Assembly (NCBI GenBank): GCA_047967505.1
Contig: CM106538.1
Strand: one strand, 5' to 3'
Source of the DNA: Dipteris shenzhenensis
Taxonomy: Eukaryota; Polypodiophyta; Polypodiopsida; Gleicheniales
Length of the DNA: 64,000 nucleotides
Below, piece by piece: positions 33,880 to 44,886 of this stretch. Both the position numbers and the translations under genes were made by a program. Every line of letters begins with the position of its first letter. Position 1 is the first letter of the stretch. The notes beneath the pieces were generated by a model. That model saw nothing but the letters and a program-made list of their open reading frames with translations. It ran no database searches and was not told the origin of the DNA.

Positions 33880-35880
33880 GTGTCGATCTCCTGGTCTCAT
33901 GATCTCCGACATAGTCACTATCACAGTATCCATGCAACCGTGGATGACTTCCTCTGTATTCTATCCCAAACTGTCTTGTACCTCTTATGTATCTCAAGAC
34001 TCTTTTGGCTGCATTCCAGTGAGATTGTTTTGGATTTGCCATAAACTGTGCTAGTGAGCTTACTGCATAACAAATATCTGGCCGTGTGATTGTCAGATAT
34101 ATAAGAGATTCAATGAGTTGCCTGTAGTATCTGTCATTGACTGTAGGCTTTTTTGAAGCTTTAGTAAGTTTCAAACTCTGTTCCATGGGAGTGGCTGCAA
34201 TCTTGCAATCTGCCATATGAAACTTCTTCAGGAGACTGTCAACATATTTGAGCTGACTCATGAATGTGCTATCTGAATCTCTCCAAAACTCAATTCCAAG
34301 ACAATAGTGCATAAGTCCAAGATCTTTCATGTCGAACTCTGCAGATAAGTCTTGTTTTAATTTTTTGATGAAGCTATCCTTGCTTCCTGTCACAATCAGA
34401 TCATCTACGTACAAAAGTGCAATAGTAATATCTTCCCCTTGAACTTTGTAGAAGAGAGTATGATCTGCATTGGACTTCATGTATCCCAGATCAGCAAAAT
34501 ATTGGTCAATTCTGCTGTACCAACTTCTGGGTGCTTGCTTTAAGCCATAGAGACTTTTCTTGAGATGGCAAACCTTGTTCTCCTTTCCTGGTTCAACATA
34601 ACTGGCTGGTTGTTGCATGTAGACTTCCTCATCTAGATAACCATTGAGAAATGCATTCTTGACATCGAGCTGATACACATTCCATTTACTAAGTGTCGCT
34701 AGTGATATCAAGAACCGTATGGAATCCATCTTTGCTACTGGAGCATAAGTCTCATCATAATCTTGGCCATATTGTTGTGCAAATCCTTTTGCAACTAATC
34801 TGGCTTTGTATCTCTGAATACTGCCATCTGGATTGTACTTCACTTTGTATACCCATTTGTTGGCTATGGCCTTCTTTCCTGGTGGAAGGTCACATAATTC
34901 CCAAGTGTTATTTTTATACAAAGCATCCATTTCTTCATTCATTGCAGTTTGCCATTCTGGCTTATCTACTGCGTCTTCGAAGTACACTGGCTCTTCTGTA
35001 GCCATGATGGTAGTCATAAGAGCATAGTTGGTGGTTTCCACCTGAATTGCTTTGCCTTTCTGAGCATATGTCAATCTGGCTGGTGGTCTGCTTTCCCTAG
35101 TAGACCGTCTGAGCTGCTGTGGCGCTGCTGGGGGTGTTGCTGGCAATTCTTGCTCTTCTTCATCAACCTGTTCTGTAGATGACTGTGAAGTCGATGCTTC
35201 TATCTCCTGTGTAGGTGAGGTTTTCCATTCTAATTCCTCATCAAAGATTACATCTCTGGAGATAATGACTTTGCGGTTGATGGGATCATACAATTTGTAT
35301 GCTTTGCTTTCTTCACTGTAGCCAACCATGATGCATTTGCGTGACTTCGCATCCAATTTCCTGCGATGATCATCATGTATGTGGGCATATGCTATGCAAC
35401 CAAATATGCGGAGATGCCCAATGCGTGGCTTGTGTCCAGTGAATGCTTCATAAGGAGTCATACCTTGTATCGGTTCGGTAGGAAGCCGATTAAGCAAGTA
35501 GTTAGTTGTAGCTATTGCTTCTGCCCAATACTGATTTGGAAGATGCTTTTCACTAAGCATTGCTCTAGCACTGTCTGCTAAAGTCCCATTCTTTCTTTCA
35601 GCTCTTGCATTTTGCTGAGGAGTATCTGCACATGTGAATTGTCTTCGAATGCCGTGATTTTTGCAAAAGTTCATGAATGCTGAAGACATGTATTCACCTC
35701 CTCTGTCTGATCTCATGACCTTGATCTTTCTGCCTGTTTGGTTTTCTACCATGGCTTTGAATTCTTGAAATCTGGCAAACACTTCAGATTTCTCTTTCAG
35801 AAAGTAGACCCAACAATATCTGCTGTAGTCGTCGATGAAGGTCAAGTAATAAAGTAATAAAGTGAACCATTGATGCTGCG
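33880..35880 (-). pseudogene. element I integrase, RT and truncated RNase H
   Basis: A long open frame (35899-33845) starting at the integrase core (LTFIDDYSRYCWVYF, RSDRGGEYMS, TPQQNARAERKNG). RT shows NKWVYKVKYNPDG, QLDVKNAFLNGYLDE and YVDD near 34405. RNase H begins (RLHGYCDSDYVGDHETRRST) and then runs into unrelated poly-G/C sequence. The frame upstream (36480-35842) is joined through an 8-bp tandem duplication (ACTTTATT twice, about 35847-35866) that shifts the reading frame. Truncation of RNase H makes it non-functional. Confidence 0.9.
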
Positions 35881-36533
35881 GGTCTGGGCATAACCCCATA
35901 AATCTGTATGAATCAAATCAAGAATACCTCGTGCACGAGAGGTACTTTTGACAAAGTTGGTTCGCTTTTGTTTGCCGAAGCAGCATGCTTCACAAACCTT
36001 TCCAAGAAACTGTAGCTTCAGAATCCCAATTGCCATATTTTGATTCCTGAGATCTAACAAGTACTTGAAGTTGACATGACCATATCTCTTGTGCCATTTT
36101 GCAGATAGTGGCATCTGTTGCATTTGAGCTGACATGGCATGCTTATCTGGTAGTGTAGCTAGCATCCTGTATAAGCGTCCTTCCTTGACACCTTTTGCTA
36201 CTAGCTGACCTCTTTTGGATTTGTCTCTGATAGTGCATTCATCACCGTCGAAGATGACTTTGTAATTGTCTTCCGTCATTTGACCTACTGACAAAAGGTT
36301 CTTGCTGAGCTTCGGAACATAGAGCACATCTTTGACTAATCCTTTTGTACCAGTGAAATTATTCATAGGGATAAAACCTATCCCTTGAACCGGATTCGGT
36401 GTATTGTCTGCTGTGTAGATGACATTCTTTTGACCTTCTAATGGCTTCATTTCTGTGAACCATTCCTGATGATTTGTCATATGAGATGATGCACCGCTGT
36501 CGATGTACCAAGGATCCTATTCCACTTGGTCGA
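35842..36533 (-). pseudogene. element I protease and N-terminal integrase
   Basis: The protease motif WYIDSGASSHMTNH (about 36510-36470) is followed by the integrase HHCC region (WHKRYGHVNFKYL ... CEACCFGK) and HTDLWG. An in-frame TAG (about 36519) separates it from gag. It may be a decayed CAG or a real gag-pol boundary. I favour decay because D has none there. Confidence 0.85.
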
Positions 36534-37712
36534 CTTGATAGCTGAAATCCTCTTTGGGATTGAAATCAGTGTCTAGGTGCATTGTATCAGTCTGATGCAA
36601 TTCCTCACTTGCAAGAAACATATTTCCATGTTCATTTGCAAAATGACTGTGACTAGAATGTCCACCACGATGATTTCCTCTTGCTCGGGAATTCCCTCGA
36701 TTACTGCTGGATTGACCGCCTTGGTCATACTGCTTCTTGCGGCAATCTCTTTCATAGTGTCCAAACTTGTGACAATAGTTGCATTGAACGTTTGACACAT
36801 TGGTGGATGCATTCCCTCGTCCTTGAAATCTTCCTCGGTTGGAATGATTTCCTCTTTGCTGATTCTGATGTTGTTGAGGATGATGCTGATGCTGATGCTG
36901 ATTTTGACTTTGTTGATGATGACCACTTATCTGATATGATCTACCTCTGTTTCTGCCTTTGCCTCTGCTTCTGTCTGAAGCTGTGAATGCCTGATCATTA
37001 GAATGACCTTTACGTGCTTGAATGGCCTGAGTCCTGAGTTCTTCACCAAGTAGAACTCTGACTGAAGTTCTTCCAGTGTTGGAATTTGCCGTTGGATGGC
37101 AATACTCTGGACTAGATTCTCATATCCTTCTCCTAGTCCATTCAGGATTACTTGAACCATTTCTGCGGGATTCATAGTCTCTCCTGCTGCTGCAAGTTGA
37201 TTGTTGTAGTCTTTGATGCGGAGTACATAAGCATGACCGGTTTCATTGCTATTGCAGAAAATCTGGTTGATCTGGTTTCTCAGGGTGAGAATCCTGGATG
37301 TGTTCTTGGACTCGTAGAGAGCTACGAACATATCCCATGCTTCTTTTAATGTCTTGACTGTGTTGAGCTGTCCTAGCATGACATCTTGCACATTCTGCTT
37401 GATCAGGTGATAGGCATACTTGTCTTTCTTATCCCATTCTGCTTGAGCTCGGGCAATGGCAGGATCTGCTACTGGTGTGGAAACTGTTTGTGTAGATGTA
37501 GATCCCGATGTAGATCCCGTTGCTGGTGCTGTGACAACAAATGGAGTAGAGCTACTGGTGGCTGGATCGGCCAATGGTCTAGGTATGGATCCATCGACAT
37601 ACTCCCATTTGTCCTGAAGCACAAGAATGGTCTCCATTCGGTATTTCCATGTACCGTAATTGGAGTTGTCTAACTTAGCAGATGCCTCCAGATTGAGGTT
37701 GCTAGTCGACAT
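36534..37712 (-). pseudogene. element I gag
   Basis: Start ATG at 37712 (MSTSNLNLEASAKLDNSNYG), a UBN2-type Gag region (AWDMFVALYESKNTSRI), then a glutamine/histidine-rich stretch with a frame change near 36930-36800 and a zinc knuckle CNYCHKFGHYERDC (36795-36750). Gag would package the element RNA. At least one frameshift breaks it. Confidence 0.85.
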
Positions 37713-38970
37713 GGTGCAAACAATGTACTCAAAAGTGTCCTGAAAAACTCTGTATGAATCAAATGCAAATACACTGAAGATGCCAAGTGAAATCTCTGTA
37801 CCGTCGGTGAAGATAGAACTGCAGTATAAAGATTTGATCTGTATTACAAGGCTTGTGGCAATGATGCCGGGAATAGCCAAGAGGCTTTACAAGGCTGAAA
37901 AATGATGTGCACGATGCCGTGAGATAGCCAAATAGGCTTTACAATGGTGGCATGTGTGTGTGAAATCAAGTGCTATCTGCCCACTGAATCAATCTGCAAT
38001 GCCTCTGAACTCTGAAGTTTGCTCACTGAACTGATGAACGTAAGGTTTCAGGTAATGTAATGATGTGAAATCAGATGTGAGCATATGGACTGGTACTAGT
38101 CGGGAATTTCGGGCATGGCTTAGATTGGCAACTTGGGGAATTCAAAGCGTCCCCTCTATGGCGATCTAGTCTACTCTGATCTAGATCTAAACCAACCGTC
38201 GATCGATGAAAGAGCAGCAAATAATTCCTTTTCTTTTGTTCTTTTTAAGTGCTGGGTCAGATGCGTCGATGTAGAGGCAAATGTGCGTGAAGGAAGTGGT
38301 TTTGTCGGCGAGGCTCAAATGTGAGTATAACTTGCGCCGAAATGTGCATGTGATGTAACGAGCGCGTAGAGCACAAAAAATCAAGCGACTTTCCTTTTTG
38401 GAGCACCCTCAAATTCTTCCTGGATCAAGAGATACGACTTGATCTAGGTGGAGGGGCAAAAGGAGTGCAAATGGTGCTCAATGATGATGTGTCACTGTGA
38501 GTCACATGCTGGGATGATGTGGCACTGTGCTTAACAAGAGGTGTGCTAGTGAAGCTCTGTGCTGAGGTGGCAGGAGTGTGCACATGCAGTGTGTGCACAG
38601 TGTGCTTGGCAAGGGACTGTGCCTGTAGAGGGTCAGTGCTGACTGGACTCTGCTAAGGTGGCAGTGCTGAGATGGCACAGATGATGTTAGCAGGGTGACG
38701 TGGCAATGCTGACATGGCATTGATGACGTGGCACAGGTGACATGGCACTGATGATGTGGCACAGGTGACATGGCACAGATGACATGGCACTGATGATGTG
38801 GCACAGGTGATGTGGCAGAGGATAAGACAGGTACACGTGGCACATCCGGGTGCCTGATGATGTGGCAATTGGAGATAAGGTTGCCACGTGTTTGGTTTCT
38901 AGGATCGACGGAATCTTCTCAAGATGCCGATGGAATCTCAGGATTCCGTCCTTCGTCGTCTCTCTCGTTT
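37713..38970 (-). other. element I leader, gag-proximal half
   Basis: No gene. Contains the 38500-38830 minisatellite. The rest shows no recognisable motif. Leaders of the other copia families here are 0.5-1.4 kb, so this 2.4-kb leader is long. Confidence 0.55.
38500..38830 (+). repeat. minisatellite of GATGTGGCACAGGTGACATG type
   Basis: About ten degenerate units of 15-30 bp built from GATGTGGCAC, AGGTGACATGGC and CACTGATGAT. Open frames on the minus strand here (38502-38887) follow the repeat and are not genes. Confidence 0.85.
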
Positions 38971-39032
38971 AGTTGCAGAAGCTAAAGGCGAGCGGAAATA
39001 CTGAAAAGATCTTTCAAGTCAACACAGTTCTG

Positions 39033-39098
39033 ATGAAGACCTGGCCTGAGTTGGTAGGATTGTCAGGTGAGGAAGCCAAAGCGATGATCTTGGCAGAA
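39033..39098 (+). pseudogene. captured fragment of potato-type-I protease inhibitor
   Basis: Reads [20 protein letters not shown]. The WPELVG..GEEAK..I pattern is the signature start of the potato inhibitor I family (serine protease inhibitors, I13). Only about 22 residues are present. The inhibitory loop and C-terminal half are missing. It lies in the leader of element I, antisense to the element, directly upstream of the RPS9 piece. Confidence 0.6.
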
Positions 39099-39163
39099 GC
39101 TTGGAGGTCCGTCGCTGTCCGTGGGAATCGGCCAATCGTTCGAGGAGATTCCTCTGCTCAGCT

Positions 39164-39513
39164 ATGGTGCACGTTAGCTTCTATCGCAATTATGGAAAAA
39201 ACATTTAAAAAACCGCGCAGGCCGTATGAGAAAGAGCGTCTGGACGCAGAGCTGAAGCTAGTCGGAGAGTACGGTCTCCGAAATAAGCGCGAACTGTGGA
39301 GAGTGCAATATGTGCTTAGTCGTATGCGTAACAATGCTCGCATGACCCTTACTCTTGATGAGAAGAGCCCACGGCGTATTTTTGAAGGCGAGGCCTTACT
39401 TCGATGGATGTTCAGGTACGGTCTCCTCGAGGAAAGTCAAAACAAGCTCGATTACGTCCTCGCTTTGACGGTCGAGAACTTCTTGGAGCGTCGTCTACAG
39501 ACCTTAGTATATT
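39164..39513 (+). pseudogene. captured 5' half of ribosomal protein S9 (uS4) coding sequence
   Basis: Begins at the native start: ATG 39164 reads [12 protein letters not shown], the known N-terminus of plant 40S protein S9. One extra A in an A-run (about 39195-39200) shifts the frame. From there the frame reads [20 protein letters not shown], later [14 protein letters not shown] and [12 protein letters not shown]. Similarity ends at about 39513, roughly residue 115 of about 190. No intron is present. It is orientated opposite to element I, inside the leader between PBS and gag. The open frame 38973-39752 that contains it is a chance fusion of the inhibitor piece, the shifted S9 piece and unknown sequence. 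uS4 belongs to the small ribosomal subunit. This copy is too short to serve there. Confidence 0.93.
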
Positions 39514-40073
39514 CGTTGAGGCTTTTCTGTCGTCGAGGCGTTGTGTGGCCAGAGAGCTTAGGCTTCTCGTTGAATAGTGCAGTTCATTGGAGCATGCACG
39601 CTGCCTTGCTTTGGAGAAGCTTCACTGAGAGCGTGGCTCGGCGGGCCAAGCTCGTTGGCGCGTTAGCTATGAAGCTTGGGAGAAGGTCATTTGGAGAGCC
39701 TCATCCATGGCACAGCTTGGTGGCAGTCCGTAAAGGTCGCTGCAGCTGGTAGAGCACTTGGGGACCTTGGAGCGTGTTGGAGATGACAGAGTCGTGCTTG
39801 CTGAGCGTGAAGAAGAGATTCTCTCAAGAAAACCTTACAGAAACTTAGAGGCTCAGAAATGAACCTTTCTCTCTCACAAAACCTTACAAGATCTCTCAAA
39901 AGACTAAGATCTAGATCTCTCTTTCGAAATCTCTCAATCTCTCATGGACGGAATTCTCACATGAATAGAATGGAAGTGAAGGGAAGGATCTCACAATCAC
40001 TCAAGAGAACTCTCAATCTCACAATCTCTCTCGCACTCTCAAGAATCTCAATGTCTCAGCGGAAGACAAGGGA
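39514..40073 (-). other. element I leader, PBS-proximal part
   Basis: GC-richer sequence to about 39800 continues the open frame (ending 39752) without recognisable similarity. It could be a third captured piece. A CT/GA-rich stretch leads to the PBS. Confidence 0.4.
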
Positions 40074-40085
40074 GCTCTGATACCA
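40074..40085 (-). other. PBS of element I (initiator Met tRNA)
   Basis: GCTCTGATACCA on plus, i.e. TGGTATCAGAGC on minus, directly next to the 5' LTR. Confidence 0.92.
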
Positions 40086-40344
40086 TGACAAAATATGAAG
40101 AGGGGAGAGGAGAAGAGTGGAGATGAGGAGAGAGAGCACAGCTAGAGAGAACACCACAAATGACTAAATGTACACTAGAATTAGTTGAAAAAATAGAATA
40201 TATACAAACCCTTTTTTAGGGTTAGGGTTAGGGGATCTAACCCTTTCCTTTATAGCACTCTATAAGGTTAGTGCTATGCACATATGATCACGTGATGGTG
40301 CTATGCACACATGATCACATGATGTTGAGCATGAACTCTCAACA
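40086..40344 (-). repeat. 5' LTR of element I
   Basis: TGTTGAGAGTTCATGC...CATATTTTGTCA on the minus strand, 259 bp, TG...CA ends. TATA-like TATAAAGG lies inside (near 40250). The outer boundary is inferred from the TG/CA rule, as no second LTR remains. Confidence 0.75.
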
Positions 40345-40349
40345 TGTTC

Positions 40350-41637
40350 CAATGGCATTTCAGTCCCTTGTGTACAATAGTCATACTGCTGATCTAGCAC
40401 TAGCTCTCCTTGGGGCTCATCGACTGGCATGGCATCGATGGGCGGTTCGAGTGCTGATGTGGTCTCAAGCTCTAGTGCTGATCGTTCCTCAGGTTCGGGT
40501 GCCAACCTTGTCTCGAGCTTGGGTTGGTGCTGTTGGTGGAGACTTAGTGGTTGCAGTTGTGCACCGAGCTGTAGCATTTCCTGGGACTATTCCGCAATCC
40601 TGCTTTCCAGAATAGGTACTTCTGTTAAGGCATCTGTACTTATCAATGTGATAGCTGGAGCAGTTGATGACGGCTCCCATACTGGTGAGAAGGGTATGTC
40701 CAACTCCTCAATTGGCTTTGGAGACTGGGGCAGAGTCATTTCTCTTTCTTGTAGTTCTTTTTTGATGATTATAGCCAATAAGTGCGGAATTTTACATTTC
40801 TGGCCTGAAGAACCATCGAGTTTTTTGGTAAAGAAAATGACGAAGTGTTGGACCCAGTCTTGTTTTAGCTTCCTACTCAGCAAAACAAATGTGCAGAGTG
40901 GAAGGGAGCATTCCTTGCCGTTCTTTATTCCCAGGATTGTGGATAGAAATTGTGCTGCTTCCTTGAGGCGAGGGTCAAGAATTGTGCGAAGCAATATGCC
41001 ATCTCTATGGATCAGGGTACCCTTGGTGAGGAGAGACTGTACTTCGATAAACTTTGCATCAGTAGACCATTTAGGGTATTGGCCACCTTGTTTTGGCAGT
41101 GAGAAAGCCCTTTGAATGACCGTATTGTCGAGGATAATGTTCAGTGGGCTCTGCTGTACAGTGATTGTACCGTACTTGCCATCCGTTGCATTGCTGGAAT
41201 AGTAAGAGTGGAGAAAGTCCTTGATGTAGGTGGTCATGATAGGACTGTCCTCCAAGGATTTGAGGCTCTCATGCAAATTGCCTAGACCCCGTTGCTCTAA
41301 GTAAGATGTTGCTTCCTGGGAAAGAGCATAAGTTGATGTGGGTGGCCAGACAAGTTCCAATGATTGGGCCTTGTTAACGGTTGTGTAGGCCGGCTGTGAC
41401 TGGGGTGGCATTTGTTCTGCTTGGTCATGCACTGAATCTTCTTCGGAGCTATCGCTTTGGACCACGAATGCTTGTGGTCTCCGTGGTTGAGAGGATGTAG
41501 ATGGCTGCGAACTCTAGAGGGGGTCCCGTGGTTGAGGCGGTGGGCTCTTTTTGCACATCCTCTTTAGTGGCAGCATCTTTTCTGAACCTGCATCCATGTA
41601 CATGTAGTGTACCATTGATCATCAAATTGATTGGCAT
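40350..41637 (-). pseudogene. extra 3' ORF of gypsy element J
   Basis: Lies after integrase, the position where some plant gypsy elements carry an additional ORF. It begins at about 41637 (MPINLMINGTLHVHGCRFRK), shifts frame near 41460, continues 41465-40587 (HSYYSSNATDGKYGTITVQQ, RAFSLPKQGGQYPKW) and after a further shift reads a glutamate/proline-rich tail (40577 down to the element I insertion). Composition: polar N-part, a folded middle of about 200 residues, low-complexity C-part. No membrane segment or signal peptide stands out, so an env-like role is not supported. It may relate to the putative plant transposon protein domain seen in Athila/Tat-type elements. That is a guess. Confidence 0.5.
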
Positions 41638-41952
41638 GCCTGTATGACCTTTCTGTGTGTGTGTGGGAGAGAGATCTTTTTTTTTTTTTTTTGGTTATAC
41701 ATCCTTTGAGAGTGTGGAATAAAAGTGTGTGGTACAATTATTCATGCAATCATCTATGTGTCTAAGTGAAAGCGTGTGAGTGCACGTGACCTAGTAGCTA
41801 AGTAGGGACTAACTATATGCTTTTTTTGCTAGGATTTTCATAGGGCAGCTAGAACTCATCATCACTTCTGAGCTCTAGGTAAAATCGATTGATGCTACCT
41901 ATATGTGCGAAGACGTACATATGCAAGTGAGTGCTCGTGATACAATCTAATC
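41638..41952 (-). other. element J spacer between integrase and 3' ORF
   Basis: 315 bp with a 16-base T run on plus (41680s). No credible ORF. A splice acceptor or subgenomic promoter for the 3' ORF could lie here. Confidence 0.4.
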
Positions 41953-43510
41953 CTAACTAAGGAAGACTTGGTTTCCCAAATCTTCGTTTTTGTCGGGGAT
42001 GGCTCGCGTGTTGATGTAGTAGCGCTTCAGTCGGCTCCCCTTTATTGTTGTGTTGAATTGGACTCCATCTAGTGTTTCAAGTAGCACAGCTCCGATGGGA
42101 TTCATCTTTCGTACTCGGTAGGGTCCTTGACCTAGATACTTCAGTTTTCCCTTGTGTACTTTGGCATTGTATAATAGGACTAAGTCGCCTTCCTTGATGT
42201 CTTTAGCTTTCAGATTCCTGTCAAACCATGCCTTTCTTCGACGTTTTTCTGTTGTCATGGCATGATAAGCGACTAGTCTTGTCTCTGTATGCTTTTCCAA
42301 CTGACAGAGCCTTTCTTTCAAGGACTCATGATCACCCATGCGTTCCTGTACACTGCGATGCGTAGACTTGGTATTACAAATTCGAGTGGGACCACGGCTT
42401 CAAGGCCGTACACCAATTGAAAAGGTGTGTTCCCTGTACTAACCTTGAATGTGGTTCTGTATGCCCATAAGGCTGCATTCAGTTTCTCTGCCCAATCAGA
42501 ACACTGTGGTTCTACTACCTTGGTGAGGATATTGCATATGATTTTGTTTGTGGATTCTGCTAGTCCATTCCCTTGGGGGTAGTAGGGTGTGCTTTTTCTA
42601 TGGATGACCATGAAGCCAGACAAGAGTTCTTGGATTACCTCATTGACAAAATGTGTGCCTCTATCCGACACAATTTCAAGGGGGCATCCGAATCGGGTGA
42701 TCACATGTTCGTATAAGAATCTTGCTATGCTTTTGGCATCTGCCTTTCTGACTGCTTTAGCTTTAGCCCATTTTGTAAAGTAATCAGTGGCCACAATGAT
42801 GTAGCATGCCTGTGTTCCTTTTGCTGCTGGATGTATGGGACCCACATAGTAAATCCCCCATTTTTCAAATGCTTGTTGTGCAACAACTGTTGTTAGGGGA
42901 TTGAAGTCTTTGTGTTGTGGTTTAATAGTCCGTTGGCATACATCACAACCTTTTACATATTCATAGGCATCTGCCCACAGTGTTGGCCACCAATAGCCTG
43001 CGAGGAGAACTTTTCTTGCTGTGGCTTCCCCTTGGAAGTGTCCTCCTGCAATCCCTTCATGGACTTCACTCAAGATTGGTAGGATCACATGAGGCATTAC
43101 ACATCTTCTTAATATCTGGTCCTTGCCCATCTTGTACAGTTGTCCTGCAATGAGTTGATAGGGTGCAGCTTTTAGAATCAATTTTCTGGCATCTACTACT
43201 TTCATGTCAGGGGGTGGTCTTCCTGCCATCAAGTACCCAATGATATCTCCACACCATTCTAGAACAGCATCTATTTGAAATAGTGTGGCATCTGGTAAGT
43301 CGTCTTCTACTCCAGTGGCTTCTTCTCCTGTCTTGACTCGAGACATGTGATCGGCAATGTAGTGTTGGGCACCTTTGCGGACCACGATTTTGAAGTTGAA
43401 TTCTTGCAACAAGAGGAGCCATCTGGTTATTCTTCCTGTGGTACATGGACGGTTATATGTGTAGCTTAGGACCTCGAGTCGTGTTCCGGTGCGAGACGTA
43501 GGCTTAAGTG
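41953..43510 (-). pseudogene. element J integrase with RNase H end
   Basis: Frame 43550-42318 has the RNase H tail (GRITRWLLLLQEFNF, HYIADHMSR). The gypsy integrase follows, with an HHCC zinc site (HEGIAGGHF ... CDVCQR) and DDE residues in ATDYFTKWAKA, SDRGTHFVN and LAESTNKII. A frame change near 42330 leads to 42339-41953, the integrase C-terminal domain (KEGDLVLLYNAKVHKGKLKY, GQGPYRVRK). No chromodomain is seen after it. The enzyme would insert element DNA into the genome. RT is absent, so this copy is defective. Confidence 0.9.
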
Positions 43511-43559
43511 TGGTAAGCAAACAAAGTGCAAGCATGTGTAAAAGGCACATAAACCATCT

Positions 43560-44414
43560 TTGTTGAGGTAATGAAGGCTTTCGCCTTCATTGGGAGTTGT
43601 AGGGTTTAGGAGGAGTTTAAGGGTTCAGAAGGAGGTTCCAGGGTTCAGAAGGAGGTTCCAGGTTTTAGAAAGAGTTCCAAGGTTTAGAAGGAGGTTCCAG
43701 GGTTTAGAAAGAGTTCCAGGGTTTAGAAGGAGGTTCCAAGGTTTAGAAGGAGTCCAGGGTTAGAAGGAGGATCCAAGGTTCAGAGTAGAGTACATGGTGG
43801 AGAACTCGTCTCCCTCGTAGATCATGGAGTTTAAGGGTTTAGGAAAGCATAGGAGTGGGAGAGGAAGAAGGTGTAAGAGCATGGGTGAAAGAAGTGAGAG
43901 GAGGAAGGAGGAGGAGGGAAGAGGAGGATGGAGGGGGAGGAGGGAGGAGGAGGAGAAGGAGGAAGGAGGAGGAGAGAGGAGGAGAGAGAGAGGGTGGGTT
44001 GCAGGGTTGGAGGAGAGGGGAGAAGGGTTGCAAGGTTAGGACATGCTTTTGGACGTGCAGTGCAAGGAAGCATGGACACTTGAGACAAATGCTTGGAATA
44101 CCAAAGTAGACTCAACACAATGCCCCAAAGAGTGTGGGCTTCATTCCATTATGGGGTATTTATACAAGTTGGAGAGCTTCTCTCTTTGCATGTAACACAA
44201 AGTCGTATCACAAAGTTGTAACACATTCTCTCTCTACATGTAGAAGTTGTAACACAAATTTGTAACACAAAGTTGTTACACAAAGTTGTTACACAAAGTT
44301 GTAACACAAAGTTGTGTCACAAAGTCGTAACACATTCTCTCTCTTCATGTAGAAGTTGTAACACAAACTTGTAACACAAAGTCGTAACACAAAGTTGTGT
44401 CTAGAAGTTGTAAC
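43560..44414. repeat. repeat block R2, second copy of R1
   Basis: GTTTAGAAGGAGGTTCC array (43600-43790), GTAGAGTACATGGTGGAGAA, GGA-rich tract (43890-44000), GGTATTTATACAAG (about 44155), then a tandem array of GTTGTAACACAAA units (44190-44412) where R1 has TGCATGTAGGAGT. The open frames on both strands are due to the GA tract. A short hairpin (GAAGGCTTTCGCCTTC) is at about 43567. Confidence 0.75.
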
Positions 44415-44534
44415 ATAGCCCACATGCAGCCATTGCTGCACCCCTGTACTCAGCCTCTGTGCTCGACAAGGCAACTGTAGGCTCTTTCTTGCTGCTCGAA
44501 GTGACTGCAGCACTCCCAAAGGAGAACATATATT
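44415..44534 (-). pseudogene. copia RNase H fragment
   Basis: Minus-strand equivalent of 16546-16662 (AEYRGAAMAA region), directly joined to R2 without the intervening 3' LTR that element E has. It is cut at the same place by the LTR of element F as element E is by C. Confidence 0.8.
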
Positions 44535-44886
44535 TGTTGAGATATCGAGCTTCACTCGTGATATGCCAGGGTGACCGTTGTGCATTTATGTCACCGACTT
44601 GTTAGCTACAGATGCGGTTGGTACACCGCCCATAAATAATAGCTGGATGACAGCTATCCTTATGTACTCTAGTTTGTGGCTTAGTTAGTATGCCACCTTA
44701 GTTAGCTGAGTTTAATTTGAGACCCACATATAGGGTTCTTCTATTTCTTTGTACGAGAGTTCTTTTGGCTTTCACAACTAAGAAGAGGAAAACTGTTTTC
44801 AGCCTCCACCTTTGTGTGTATTCCCCCATTGTGTATGTGAGAAAGCCGCAAGTGAGACTCCTTCCCTCTCTCCCACTATCTTCACA
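44535..44886 (+). repeat. 5' LTR of element F
   Basis: TGTTGAGATATCGAGCTTC...TATCTTCACA, 352 bp. Confidence 0.93.

Larger units (their letters stand above)
33880..40344 (-). mobile_element. Ty1/copia element I, 3'-truncated, with captured host sequence
   Basis: Minus-strand element of a family different from A-H. The 5' LTR is 40086-40344, the PBS 40074-40085, an unusually long leader 37713-40073, and gag-pol 37712 down to about 33880. It is cut inside RNase H beside a poly-C tract, so the 3' LTR is missing. TGTTC (40345-40349) flanks the LTR. It is inserted in the 3' ORF of element J. Confidence 0.88.
40345..43530 (-). mobile_element. Ty3/gypsy element J, truncated both sides
   Basis: Minus-strand piece: RNase H end, integrase, then an extra 3' ORF. 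Upstream Gag, protease and RT are missing (cut near 43.5 kb, next to repeat block R2), and the 3' side is cut by element I. No LTR of its own is present. Confidence 0.88.

Noticed and set aside
38502-38887. Cysteine/histidine-rich repeat ORFs (CHITCATSSVPCHLCHV), zinc-finger-like
   Set aside because: They are frames of the GATGTGGCAC minisatellite, equally open in several frames.
38973-39752. 260-codon plus ORF as a real host gene
   Set aside because: It has no proper start, joins an inhibitor scrap to RPS9 in a shifted frame and ends in unknown sequence; the captured-fragment reading is better.
40086-40344. 3' LTR of gypsy element J
   Set aside because: The tRNA PBS lies on its low-coordinate side, so it is a minus-strand 5' LTR belonging to element I; J has no polypurine tract at this edge.
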